Part shown: piece after piece, positions 8,433-15,711 of the stretch
How the letters are laid out: each line of letters begins with the position of its first letter
How positions within the stretch are numbered: position 1 is the first letter of the stretch
Source: a bacterium
GTDB taxonomy: Bacteria; UBA8248
Direction: 5' to 3'
Assembly: GCA_022828125.1 (NCBI GenBank)
Contig: JAJEJD010000019.1
Span: 142,875-206,874 of the forward strand
DNA length: 64,000 nucleotides
The notes under the pieces: model-generated
What the model was told of the DNA's origin: nothing
Database searches by the model: none
What the model saw: only the letters and a program-made list of their open reading frames with translations
Made by a program: the position numbers and the translations under genes

Positions 8433-9056
8433 ATGGCGACTAGCATTGCGGACCGGGCCATGTCGGCGAACGAGGCGGCCTGTGTCACCGGCGTACCCCT
8501 GAAACAGGTGCACCGGATCATCGACTCAGGCCTCCTGGGCGCCGCCGCGAAAAGCCAAAAGGGCTCCCGCTTCATCCTTTACGACGGCCTGGTGGGCCTC
8601 AAGCTCGCCCACGAGACGACGGACACCCTCACCCTCGACGGACGCCGTCGGCTCGTACGCTATCTTCTCGAGAATCCGAAGGCCGGGACGGCCCGTGAAA
8701 ACAACGTGGCCGTCGACGTGCGGCCCATGAAGGGGCAGGTGCGCAGAGGGCTTTCCAGGCTGGCGAGGGCGCGCAAGATGATCACGGTCGATGAGGCCGT
8801 ACTCTCAGGCTCCGCGTGCATCAAGGGAACCCGCATACCCGTTCACGAAATCGCCGAAATGCTCACCAACGGCGATGGCATGGACGCCGTCCTCGAGGCT
8901 TACCCCTCCCTCGCGAAGGTCCAGATCGAAGCCGCGGCCCTCTATGCCCGGGCCTACCCGCGCCGCGGCCGCCCCCGTCAAGGACCCTTCTGGCGCAGCC
9001 GAAAACCGGTCATATCGAGCGAGGTCGATTTCCGGGAATTGCCTCCGGGCCGGTGA
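8433..9056 (+). CDS. DUF433-domain antitoxin with N-terminal HTH-like region
   Basis: Antitoxin of the DUF433/VapB45-like type. The 207 residues have an N-terminal MerR/HTH-like region (MSANEAACVTGVPLKQVHRIIDSGLL, about 10-37) that probably binds DNA. The C-terminal DUF433 domain, about 120-180, begins ITVDEAVLSGSACIKGTRIPVHEIAEML. The ribosome site GGAGGAAAG precedes ATG 8433. Its stop overlaps the next gene's GTG start (GTGA), the coupling expected of a toxin-antitoxin pair. The ~25 residues after the DUF433 domain are basic, then acidic, and may be the toxin-neutralising tail. Confidence 0.8.
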   Translation: MATSIADRAMSANEAACVTGVPLKQVHRIIDSGLLGAAAKSQKGSRFILYDGLVGLKLAHETTDTLTLDGRRRLVRYLLENPKAGTARENNVAVDVRPMKGQVRRGLSRLARARKMITVDEAVLSGSACIKGTRIPVHEIAEMLTNGDGMDAVLEAYPSLAKVQIEAAALYARAYPRRGRPRQGPFWRSRKPVISSEVDFRELPPGR

Positions 9057-9442
9057 AGTTTCTCATCGACGAATGTCTTAGCCCGACGCTCGCGGCCATC
9101 GCCCGGAAGCAGGGGTTTCCGGAATCGACGCACGTGAACTGGATAGGATTGAGGTCCCGGAAGGACTGGCTCCTCGTCCGGCGCGCCATTCGCGACGGGT
9201 TTGTACTCGTGACAAACGACGCGGTGGATTTCACGTCGCTCATGGAGCGGGAGCGCGGCCATCCCGGTCTCGTCTGCATCAACGTGGCGCACGGCCTCAT
9301 GAGCTTGGACGTTCAAACGAAGCTGTTCGAGCACGCCCTGGCACAATTGGCGGAGGTCGACCTCGCCGATCAGGTTCTCGAAGTCACACTGACGCCCGAC
9401 CGCACGGTTCGGGTGGGCAGATATGTTACAAGAGTCCGGTAA
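9053..9442 (+). CDS. DUF5615 PIN-like toxin (VapC45/Mut7-C type)
   Basis: Putative ribonuclease toxin with the PIN-like fold. The 129 residues start with the family hallmark VKFLIDECLSP (Asp6 and Glu7 as candidate metal ligands). They continue through a helix ending LRSRKDWLLVRRAIRDG and VLVTNDAVDFTSL with two more Asp residues. GTG 9053 overlaps the antitoxin stop. The length is normal for the family and the reading frame is intact, so the pair is probably functional. It could serve plasmid-like stabilisation, stress response or phage defence. Confidence 0.82.
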   Translation: MKFLIDECLSPTLAAIARKQGFPESTHVNWIGLRSRKDWLLVRRAIRDGFVLVTNDAVDFTSLMERERGHPGLVCINVAHGLMSLDVQTKLFEHALAQLAEVDLADQVLEVTLTPDRTVRVGRYVTRVR

Positions 9443-9588
9443 CCGCCCTGCGCTCCCCCTGGAAATACACCTCGCCGGGGCGCCGGGAAGCCAAGATCAT
9501 TCAGCAGGCGGAAATTTGACGGAGAGAACCAAGTTTCGATAAGATAGGTGTATATATGTTTATGTGCATATACACAGGAGGCTGGCCC

Positions 9589-9825
9589 ATGACCCGATGG
9601 AACCTTTCCATCCCCGAAGAGACCGACCGCGCAGTCCGCACCTTTCTTGCGCGAAACGGCGGCAAGAAAGGAGACCTCTCCCGCTTCGTGGATGAAGCCG
9701 TGCGACGCCGCGTATTGGAACTCACCGTCAGCCGGGTCAAGGAGCGCAACGCCCAATATGACCAGCAGGACCTCCTCGATCTGATCGACGAGGAAGTGGA
9801 CGCCGCGCGTGCGGGTCGTTCTTGA
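9589..9825 (+). CDS. ribbon-helix-helix antitoxin, apparently orphan
   Basis: 78-residue DNA-binding antitoxin of the ribbon-helix-helix (CopG/Arc-like) group. MTRWNLSIPEETDRAVRTFL is the beta strand plus first helix, GGKKGDLSRFVDEAVRRRVLE the second helix, and the acidic tail RNAQYDQQDLLDLIDEEVDAAR the probable toxin-binding part. ATG 9589 follows a perfect AGGAGG at 9576-9581; an ATG 33 bases upstream lacks one. Homologues normally precede a PIN toxin. Here only a 17-codon remnant follows (9809-9859), so the partner looks lost. Confidence 0.78.
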   Translation: MTRWNLSIPEETDRAVRTFLARNGGKKGDLSRFVDEAVRRRVLELTVSRVKERNAQYDQQDLLDLIDEEVDAARAGRS

Positions 9826-9859
9826 GGCCACCCTCCCCTCTCCCGGCTATTTTTAAGAA
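9809..9859 (+). pseudogene. possible remnant of a PIN toxin start
   Basis: A GTG overlapping the end of the ribbon-helix-helix antitoxin gene opens a frame reading VRVVLEATLPS and then stops after 16 codons. PIN toxins paired with this antitoxin type commonly begin RVVLDTN at just this overlap, so this may be a decayed toxin gene. The match is only about six residues and could be chance. Confidence 0.3.
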
Positions 9860-9960
9860 GCGCAAATCTGCAACCCCCGCGTTTTAGAATCATTTCCCGT
9901 CTTGCCCACAGTTCACTTCGCCTTTAAGTCAGGGGATCTCGAAACAATTGCGGAGGAAGC

Positions 9961-10123
9961 CACTCCCCCCTTGAGGGGGAGTCGAAGAGCTGAGGGCGTA
10001 AGCCCGAAAGCGATTCGGTGGGGGGTATAATCCGGACTGGCGATAAAACGCATTTTACCCCCCACCGATTCAGCCTTCGCACAAACCGCTCGGCTTCATC
10101 GACTCCCCCTCAAGGGGGGAGTG
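9961..10123. repeat. 163-bp palindromic element, copy B1
   Basis: Bounded by CACTCCCCCCTTGAGGGGGA on the left and its near inverse TCAAGGGGGGAGTG on the right. Inside, GATTCGGTGGGGGG and CCCCCCACCGATTC form a second inverted pair around GGCGATAAAACGCATTTTAC. Copy B2 at 25901-26062 is nearly identical in the opposite orientation. It occupies the gene-free stretch 9826-10227. Confidence 0.8.
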
Positions 10124-10227
10124 AATTTCCTCTCTCTTCGGTCGGCAACAATCCTCAAGAGGGAGTGAACCCCAAACACTCATTGCGGCAACGGGCAAAC
10201 GCTCAGTTCCCCGCCTCACGCCTCCCC

Positions 10228-11448
10228 CTAGAAATACACCTCGCCGGGCCTTACCGGCGGCGTCCACTCGCACTCGCCGAATGGGCCGTCGCCGTTTTCC
10301 TTGACGTAGGCGATGCGGTCGTCGTTCACGCTCTCGCCTATCAGGGCGCGGTGCAGCCAGTCGAGAATGTATTGGTGGTTGTCCACGCCGCCCAGGTTCG
10401 AGAGGTTCACGAGGGGGTGGAACTGGTTCTCGAACACCCACATCTCCTTCCTGCAGGTCAAGTCCTCGTACACTTCTATCGCGTCCTCGAGCGGGCAGAG
10501 CGGGTCGAACTCGCCCGTCACGAGCAGCGTGGGGCACTGCACCTTGTCCATGTAGCCCTTGACGGTCATGTTGCGCGCCATCTCGTCGAAGGCGTCCTCA
10601 TCGTCCATCCCCGCCATGTACATGAACACCTGCTTGAAGCGCGGCGAGGACTGCGTGAAGATGGTGTTGTTCGGGTTGAAGCACGCCACCGCGCTCGCCA
10701 CAGCCGCCGCCCGGTGGTCGTAGCTCGCCAGGCGGAGCGACCAGAAGCTGCCCATGCTGATGCCGTAGATGCCGATCTTGGTGGGTTCGACCTCCTCGCG
10801 CCCGAGGAGGTAGTCCATCACCGCCGCGCCCGCGCGCTCATAGTTGTCACCCACGGCGCGTATCTTCTGGATGTTGGAGTTGCCCTGCCCCGGACCGTCC
10901 ATCGCAATGACGTGAAAACCCCTGTCCGCCGCCACGTTGTGGCGCGCGTGGGGGAACACCTCCTTGCTCTGGTCCATGCCCGGCACGTAGATGATGCACG
11001 GCGCCTTTCTGCGGTCGGGAAGCAGGTGCAGGAGGCAGGAGATGGTCTTGCCGTCGTCGAAGGGCACCTCGACGCGCTCGATGGGGTAGGACGCCGTCTC
11101 CGAGCGCCTGTCGACCATCTCCTTCAGCTTGTTGCACAGGTAGATCTTCACCGGGTTGTCGTCGTAGAAAATCGGGTGCTGCGCCATGCGGTAGGCCTCG
11201 ATGGCGTGGTCGTAGTGCTCCGTGGCCGTGGCGTCGAAGCCCTCTCTCTGGGCCTTCTTGCCGAGTGTTTCGTGAAATTCCGCGGACTCGCGCCAGACCT
11301 TGGGCAGCATCTGGTAGTTGTGCGCGCGCTTGCCCTGGGGGACTTCTAGGTAGTCGCGCTCGAAGTTCTGGACGCGGCCCCTCATGTTCAGGGCCAAGTC
11401 GAGCATCCACTGCTGATTGTCTCTTTCGGTGCGTAGTTTACGAATCAT
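10228..11448 (-). CDS. alpha/beta hydrolase (DHPON hydrolase/FrsA-like)
   Basis: 406-residue serine hydrolase with a helical N-terminal extension (~1-120) before the alpha/beta core, like 2,6-dihydroxypseudooxynicotine hydrolase and FrsA-type enzymes, which cleave C-C or ester/amide bonds. The oxyanion region is IIYVPGMDQSKE (~152-163), the nucleophile elbow GISMGS with Ser231, the likely acid is in LLVTGEFDPLCP, and the His is in FENQFHPLVN. ATG 11448 follows GGAGAGG; a GTG four codons upstream is less likely. It lies downstream of the CaiB-family gene on the same strand with a 128-base gap. The substrate is unknown. Confidence 0.82.
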   Translation of the reverse strand: MIRKLRTERDNQQWMLDLALNMRGRVQNFERDYLEVPQGKRAHNYQMLPKVWRESAEFHETLGKKAQREGFDATATEHYDHAIEAYRMAQHPIFYDDNPVKIYLCNKLKEMVDRRSETASYPIERVEVPFDDGKTISCLLHLLPDRRKAPCIIYVPGMDQSKEVFPHARHNVAADRGFHVIAMDGPGQGNSNIQKIRAVGDNYERAGAAVMDYLLGREEVEPTKIGIYGISMGSFWSLRLASYDHRAAAVASAVACFNPNNTIFTQSSPRFKQVFMYMAGMDDEDAFDEMARNMTVKGYMDKVQCPTLLVTGEFDPLCPLEDAIEVYEDLTCRKEMWVFENQFHPLVNLSNLGGVDNHQYILDWLHRALIGESVNDDRIAYVKENGDGPFGECEWTPPVRPGEVYF

Positions 11449-11576
11449 TTTCCTCTCCACGTTTGAAAAATGGCAAAAAAGTTTCGCCGGGAAATGTATC
11501 TGTTCCGGATTCGGGCGGAATGCCAGGCGCGCCGTCCTCCATCGGTCAACGGCGCAAGACGCAAAATATTAAATCC

Positions 11577-12749
11577 CTAGCGGACGACGTCCTTTCTCCT
11601 TAAGACGGCTATCTCCTCAACTGATAAGCCGAGTTCTCCGAGCACCTCATCCGTATGCTGCCCCAGCACGGGCGGCGGCCTCCGCACCGAAGAAGGCGTC
11701 TTGTCGAACTTCACGGGCACGCCGCCCAGCTGCAACACGCCGTATTCGGGATGCTCGGCGCGGGCCAGATAGCCCATCGCCTTCATCTGGGGGTCCTCAT
11801 ATAGATCCGTGGGCTTTCTCACGCGCGCGCAGGGCACGCCCTCGCCCTCGAACTTGCGCACCCATTCCTCTCCCGGCGCCGTGCGCAAGACCTCCTGCAC
11901 GAGGGGGATGATTTCCTCGCGCGCCTCGTGCCTCCCCCGAAAGGTCCGCCAGGCCTCTTCTTCGAGCAGTTCGGGCAATCCGAGCACTTCTGAGGATTTC
12001 TCCCAGAAGCCGTCCACGTCCATATAGAGATAGATGTAGCCGTCGGAGACTTCATACACGCGGGCGATGCGGTCGTTCAGGGCGTCTTCCACCTCCGAGA
12101 CGGGCTCCGTGTCGCTCGCCCACATGAGGCGGCCGAACTGCATGGCCGTGGCCCCGCCCAGGAGCGATGCGTCGATACGCTGGCCCTCGCCCGTGCGCTC
12201 GCGCACATAGAGCGCCATCATCACCGCGCCATACGCGAGCGCGCCCGTCATGTAGTCCACGAAAGAACCCTGCACGAGCTGCGGCGCGCCGCCCCCGCCC
12301 TGCTCGGCGGGAATGCCCGCCGTCGTCTGGATGATGGGGTCGATGCCGCGCCGTTCGCGCAGGGGGCCGCCCTGCCCGTAGGCGGATACAGAGAGATAGA
12401 TGAGCCTTGGGTTCTCGCGCATCAGGGCGTCCGCGCCGAGGCCGAACTTCTCGATTGCGCCGGGGCGGTAGCCCTCCACGAACACGTCCATCTGCGCGGC
12501 GAGCCTTTTGGCGATCTCCCGGCCCTTCTCCTCGCGCAGGTTCAGGGCGAGGCTCCTTTTGCTGCGGTTCAGCCCCAGAAAGAGCCTGCTCTCCCCGGCG
12601 AACGAAGACGGAAAATTCCGCACGCGATCGCCCTCGGGCGGCTCTAACTTCACCACGTCCGCGCCCGCGTCCCCCATCATCAGCGTGCAGAACGGACCCG
12701 CCACGTAATGCGTGAGGTCCAGCACCCGAATGCCTTCCAATCCGTCCAT
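11577..12749 (-). CDS. CaiB/BaiF-family CoA-transferase
   Basis: Type III CoA-transferase that moves CoA between organic acids through aspartyl-CoA intermediates. The 390 residues have the canonical start LEGIRVLDLTHYVAGPFCT, then DVVKLEPPEGD, and the probable catalytic Asp165 in GSFVDYMTGALAYG. The C-terminal half has the expected GVPCARVRKPTDLYEDPQ. It is preceded 45 bases upstream by the FlK-like thioesterase gene on the same strand, so the two may act on the same acyl-CoA. The donor and acceptor acids cannot be inferred. Confidence 0.9.
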   Translation of the reverse strand: MDGLEGIRVLDLTHYVAGPFCTLMMGDAGADVVKLEPPEGDRVRNFPSSFAGESRLFLGLNRSKRSLALNLREEKGREIAKRLAAQMDVFVEGYRPGAIEKFGLGADALMRENPRLIYLSVSAYGQGGPLRERRGIDPIIQTTAGIPAEQGGGGAPQLVQGSFVDYMTGALAYGAVMMALYVRERTGEGQRIDASLLGGATAMQFGRLMWASDTEPVSEVEDALNDRIARVYEVSDGYIYLYMDVDGFWEKSSEVLGLPELLEEEAWRTFRGRHEAREEIIPLVQEVLRTAPGEEWVRKFEGEGVPCARVRKPTDLYEDPQMKAMGYLARAEHPEYGVLQLGGVPVKFDKTPSSVRRPPPVLGQHTDEVLGELGLSVEEIAVLRRKDVVR

Positions 12750-12794
12750 TTTATTCCTTGAAAATACTTGAAATATACATAATATCTGTTTGTT

Positions 12795-13211
12795 TTATTG
12801 TCGTTTATCAACTGTTTCAATCTTTTCCATCAGTTTTTCATTCTTGCGCTCTTTGGGAACGATGAAGCGCTCGTTCGTCCCGCGGGCGACGAGTTCCACC
12901 TCGTCGTGAATCTCCACTTCGAAGACGCAGCGCCTGCGGTCACGCTCGACCAATCGCGCCCGCGCCTCCACGCGCATCCCCTTGGGCGTTCCCGCCATGT
13001 GGGTGAGCGATACCTTCGTCCCCACGCTCGTCTCATCGGGCCCCAGGTGCGCCGCCAGCGCGTCCATGGCGGCCTTTTCCATGAAGCGCACAAGTTCCGG
13101 CGTCGCCACTACTTCTGCGTTCGTGCCCCTCAGGTGCATGGGGACGTGTTCATCCGCCACGACGACGGAATACGTCCCCGCAAGTCCCGGCTGAATCGCG
13201 TCTTCATTCAT
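12795..13211 (-). CDS. hotdog-fold thioesterase, FlK-like
   Basis: 138 residues resembling fluoroacetyl-CoA thioesterase (FlK)-type hotdog proteins. VVATPELVRFMEKAAMDAL (~34-52) carries the Thr and Glu expected in the active site, and VGTKVSLTHMAGTPKGMRVEARARL (~62-86) carries the catalytic-type His. The tail FEVEIHDEVELVARGTNERFIV is typical of the fold. Its position just upstream of a CaiB-family transferase suggests removal of CoA from dead-end thioesters in the same pathway. Fluoroacetate specificity should not be assumed. Confidence 0.8.
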   Translation of the reverse strand: MNEDAIQPGLAGTYSVVVADEHVPMHLRGTNAEVVATPELVRFMEKAAMDALAAHLGPDETSVGTKVSLTHMAGTPKGMRVEARARLVERDRRRCVFEVEIHDEVELVARGTNERFIVPKERKNEKLMEKIETVDKRQ

Positions 13212-13242
13212 GTGGGTTCACCAGGCGGCCGCGATACGGCGG

Positions 13243-14223
13243 CTAGCCGCCCATCGTGAGCACGATTTTCCCGAAAACCTTCCCGGTCATCAGCACGTCG
13301 TGGGCGCGAGGCGCATCCGCCAGCGGCATCGTCTCCCCCACCGAGGCGCGCACCCTGCCGTCGGCCAGCATGAGGTCCAGCTGGCGAATCATCTCCGGGA
13401 ATACGGGGTCCGAGTTGAACAGGCTTAGGCCCCGCACGTCGATGTCTTTGGAATAAAACGGCGGATAGTTCACCGAACCCACGGGGTTCTTACCGGTGCC
13501 CGCGCCGAGCACGACGATCGTGCCGTATTTCTTGACCGCCCGGCAGTCGGCGTCGAAATTCTCCACCGCCACCATCTCGATTACCGAATCCACCCCGACG
13601 CCGCCAGTCTCGGCCAGGCAACGCTCGGCAACATCCTCCTCGCGGTAGTTGACGACCACGTCGGCGCCGAACTCGCGGCAAAACGCCGCCTTATCTTCTG
13701 AACTCACCGTCGTGATGACGCGCGCCCCGGCCGCCTTTGCGATCTGAATCCCCATGCAGCCCACGCCGCCCGCACCCGCGTGGATGAGCACCGTCTCGCC
13801 CGCCTTGAGCCCCGCCTTGTATATCAGCGCGTAATAGGCCGTATACAGGACCACCGGCAGGGACGCGCCCTCCTCATAAGAGAGGTTGTCCGGCAGTTTC
13901 GCCGTGCGAAGGGGATTCAGGAGCGCCTTTTCGGCGTAAGAGCCGCTCATTGCCGCGCCGAACACCCTGTCGCCGGAGGCGAAGCCGCTCACGCCCTCGC
14001 CCACGGCCAGCACGTCGCCCGCCGCGTCGACGCCGGGCGTCCAGGGCAGCGCCAGGCTTTTGGAGAGCGGGTGCGCGCCCGAGCGGAAGGTGGTGTCCAC
14101 CGGGTTCACGCCCGCCGCCTTCACGTCCACCAGTATCTGGCCCGCCCCGGGCGTCGGGTCCGCCGCGTCTTCAAGCACCATCACTTCGGGGCCGCCGAAT
14201 TCATGTACGTGTATCGCCTTCAT
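13243..14223 (-). CDS. NADPH:quinone oxidoreductase-like MDR dehydrogenase
   Basis: Zinc-free medium-chain dehydrogenase/reductase of the quinone oxidoreductase group, which uses NADPH. The 326 residues begin MKAIHVHEFGGPEVM, have the family stretch NPVDTTFRSG, and carry the nucleotide-binding GAGGVGCMGIQIAKAAGARVI near 150. There is no Cys-rich structural zinc loop. ATG 14223 is preferred to ATG 14229 because GGGAG abuts the earlier one but sits six bases from the later one. It is the first gene of a minus-strand set ending at 10228 and is divergent from the TAXI-TRAP genes. Confidence 0.85.
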   Translation of the reverse strand: MKAIHVHEFGGPEVMVLEDAADPTPGAGQILVDVKAAGVNPVDTTFRSGAHPLSKSLALPWTPGVDAAGDVLAVGEGVSGFASGDRVFGAAMSGSYAEKALLNPLRTAKLPDNLSYEEGASLPVVLYTAYYALIYKAGLKAGETVLIHAGAGGVGCMGIQIAKAAGARVITTVSSEDKAAFCREFGADVVVNYREEDVAERCLAETGGVGVDSVIEMVAVENFDADCRAVKKYGTIVVLGAGTGKNPVGSVNYPPFYSKDIDVRGLSLFNSDPVFPEMIRQLDLMLADGRVRASVGETMPLADAPRAHDVLMTGKVFGKIVLTMGG

Positions 14224-14368
14224 CTTCATCTCCCATCGAATTGGGGCGCCGTGCGCCTCGTCGTTATCTCAGAAATGGACAATGGATTGTTCCGATCCCC
14301 TATTCCTTATCACACATCGGGAGAAAATGCTCTTTCTTCCGGGCCGTGCACGCGGGCGGCCTCAGGCC

Positions 14369-14396
14369 TTGACACGGAGTTTTCAGCGGAGATAAT
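14369..14396 (+). promoter_or_regulatory. candidate sigma-70 promoter for TAXI-TRAP operon
   Basis: TTGACA at 14369-14374 and GATAAT at 14391-14396, spacing 16 bases, about 180 bases upstream of the TAXI gene. It is the best promoter-like match in the divergent gap 14224-14577. The rest of that gap shows no gene and no clear repeat. Confidence 0.45.
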
Positions 14397-14577
14397 GAGA
14401 CATTCTCATCAGCGTAAACAATAGCGCGCCCTGTATGTACGAATAGCGGGGCGGAGAATATCGAATAGCAGAGGACTTGAGTTCACAGGGAACTCCGAGA
14501 GGACCAAAGCGTTCATCTGGTGATGAGGCGTCATCATCAAAATTCGTGCATGTTTTCACCATGAAAAGGAGCTTGTA

Positions 14578-15570
14578 ATGAAGAAATTCGCATTCCTGGC
14601 AACAGTGGCGGCAGCCGTGGCGTTCACTTTCGGCGCGGTCGATGCCGCCGAGCGCTATCGCTTCGGCGGAGGCCCCTCCGGCGGCGCGTGGCATCCCTCC
14701 ATCAGCGCGGGAACCCAGCTTCTGAACCGAAAGGTCGGACGGAAGTTCTACTTCCAGTATTCCCCCTCGGCCGGTTCGGTGGCCAACGTCCGCCGCGTGA
14801 GCCTGGGCGAGTTCGCCACCTCGTGGGGACACGTCGGCCAGGTGTACCAGTCCTGGACGGGCACCGGCCTCTTCAAGAAAGACGGCGCCAACAAGGACTT
14901 CCGCATCGTCGCCAACGTCCGCGCGCAGTCGCAGATCATCGCCGTGCTGGCGGACAGCCCCATCAAGTCCTACAAGGACATGGTCGGCAAGCGCGTGAAC
15001 CTGCTCAAGCAGGGAACCGGCAGCCACGTGAACTGCAAGAACATCTTCGCCGCCGTCGGCATCCTCGACAAGATCAAACCGCGCTACCTGGGCTTCACCG
15101 CCTCGGGCCGCGCCCTGGGCGACCGCCAGATCGACGTCTACTGCTCCGCAGGCGCGCCCTTCACCATCCCGGCCCTCACCCGGCTCTCCATCCAGAAGCC
15201 GGTGCGCTACATCAGCCTGAGCGAGGCCGAGCAGAAGAATGTGACCAGCGCTCACAAGTTCTACGTGCCGATCACCATTCCCGTCCAGAAGGAAGTCCGG
15301 GGAATGAAAGAGCCGGCGCGCTCCATCGCCTACGACGTCTGGTGGATTGCGCACAAGCAGATGTCCAACGACGCCGTTTACAACATGCTCAAGGTCATCG
15401 CCTCGCCCGAGAACCTCAAGCAGCTGACCAAGACGGCGCGCTACTGGCGTGACCTGAGCGGCAACTTCAACGCCCTCAAGGTGCACAAGATTTGGGTGCA
15501 CCCCGCCGCCGCGCGTTACTGGAAAGAACGCGGCGTGAAGGTGCCCGATGAGGTCGTGAAAGGCTTCTGA
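14578..15570 (+). CDS. TAXI-family TRAP transporter solute-binding protein
   Basis: Periplasmic solute receptor of a TRAP-TAXI importer for organic acids. The 330 residues have a signal peptide (MKKFAFLATVAAAVAFTFGAVDAAE). The TAXI signature RFGGGPSGGAWHPSISAGTQLL follows, then a typical linker KSYKDMVGKRVNLLKQGTGSHVNCKNIF near 135-162. The ribosome site AAAAGGAG precedes ATG 14578. The fused permease follows after a strong hairpin, the usual arrangement that yields more receptor than permease. The ligand is unknown; downstream citrate-synthase and aconitase genes hint at a di- or tricarboxylate. Confidence 0.92.
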   Translation: MKKFAFLATVAAAVAFTFGAVDAAERYRFGGGPSGGAWHPSISAGTQLLNRKVGRKFYFQYSPSAGSVANVRRVSLGEFATSWGHVGQVYQSWTGTGLFKKDGANKDFRIVANVRAQSQIIAVLADSPIKSYKDMVGKRVNLLKQGTGSHVNCKNIFAAVGILDKIKPRYLGFTASGRALGDRQIDVYCSAGAPFTIPALTRLSIQKPVRYISLSEAEQKNVTSAHKFYVPITIPVQKEVRGMKEPARSIAYDVWWIAHKQMSNDAVYNMLKVIASPENLKQLTKTARYWRDLSGNFNALKVHKIWVHPAAARYWKERGVKVPDEVVKGF

Positions 15571-15602
15571 TTCTCGCAACGATAATCCGGCGAGAAATCG
15601 CG

Positions 15603-15652
15603 CCCGGGGAGGAGGAGAAACCGGAAAATCCTCCTTCTCCCCGGGATTCTTT
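15603..15652 (+). terminator. strong stem-loop between TAXI and TRAP permease genes
   Basis: Arms CCCGGGGAGGAGGAG and TCCTCCTTCTCCCCGGG form a long GC-rich stem followed by a moderately T-rich stretch (ATTCTTT). The position, between receptor and permease genes of one operon, fits a partial terminator or 3' mRNA stabiliser. Confidence 0.6.
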
Positions 15653-15711
15653 CGCTTCACAGCTTTTCTCGCCATTCAAGGCCCGCTCGCCCGGGCCGAG
15701 GTAAGGACGCC

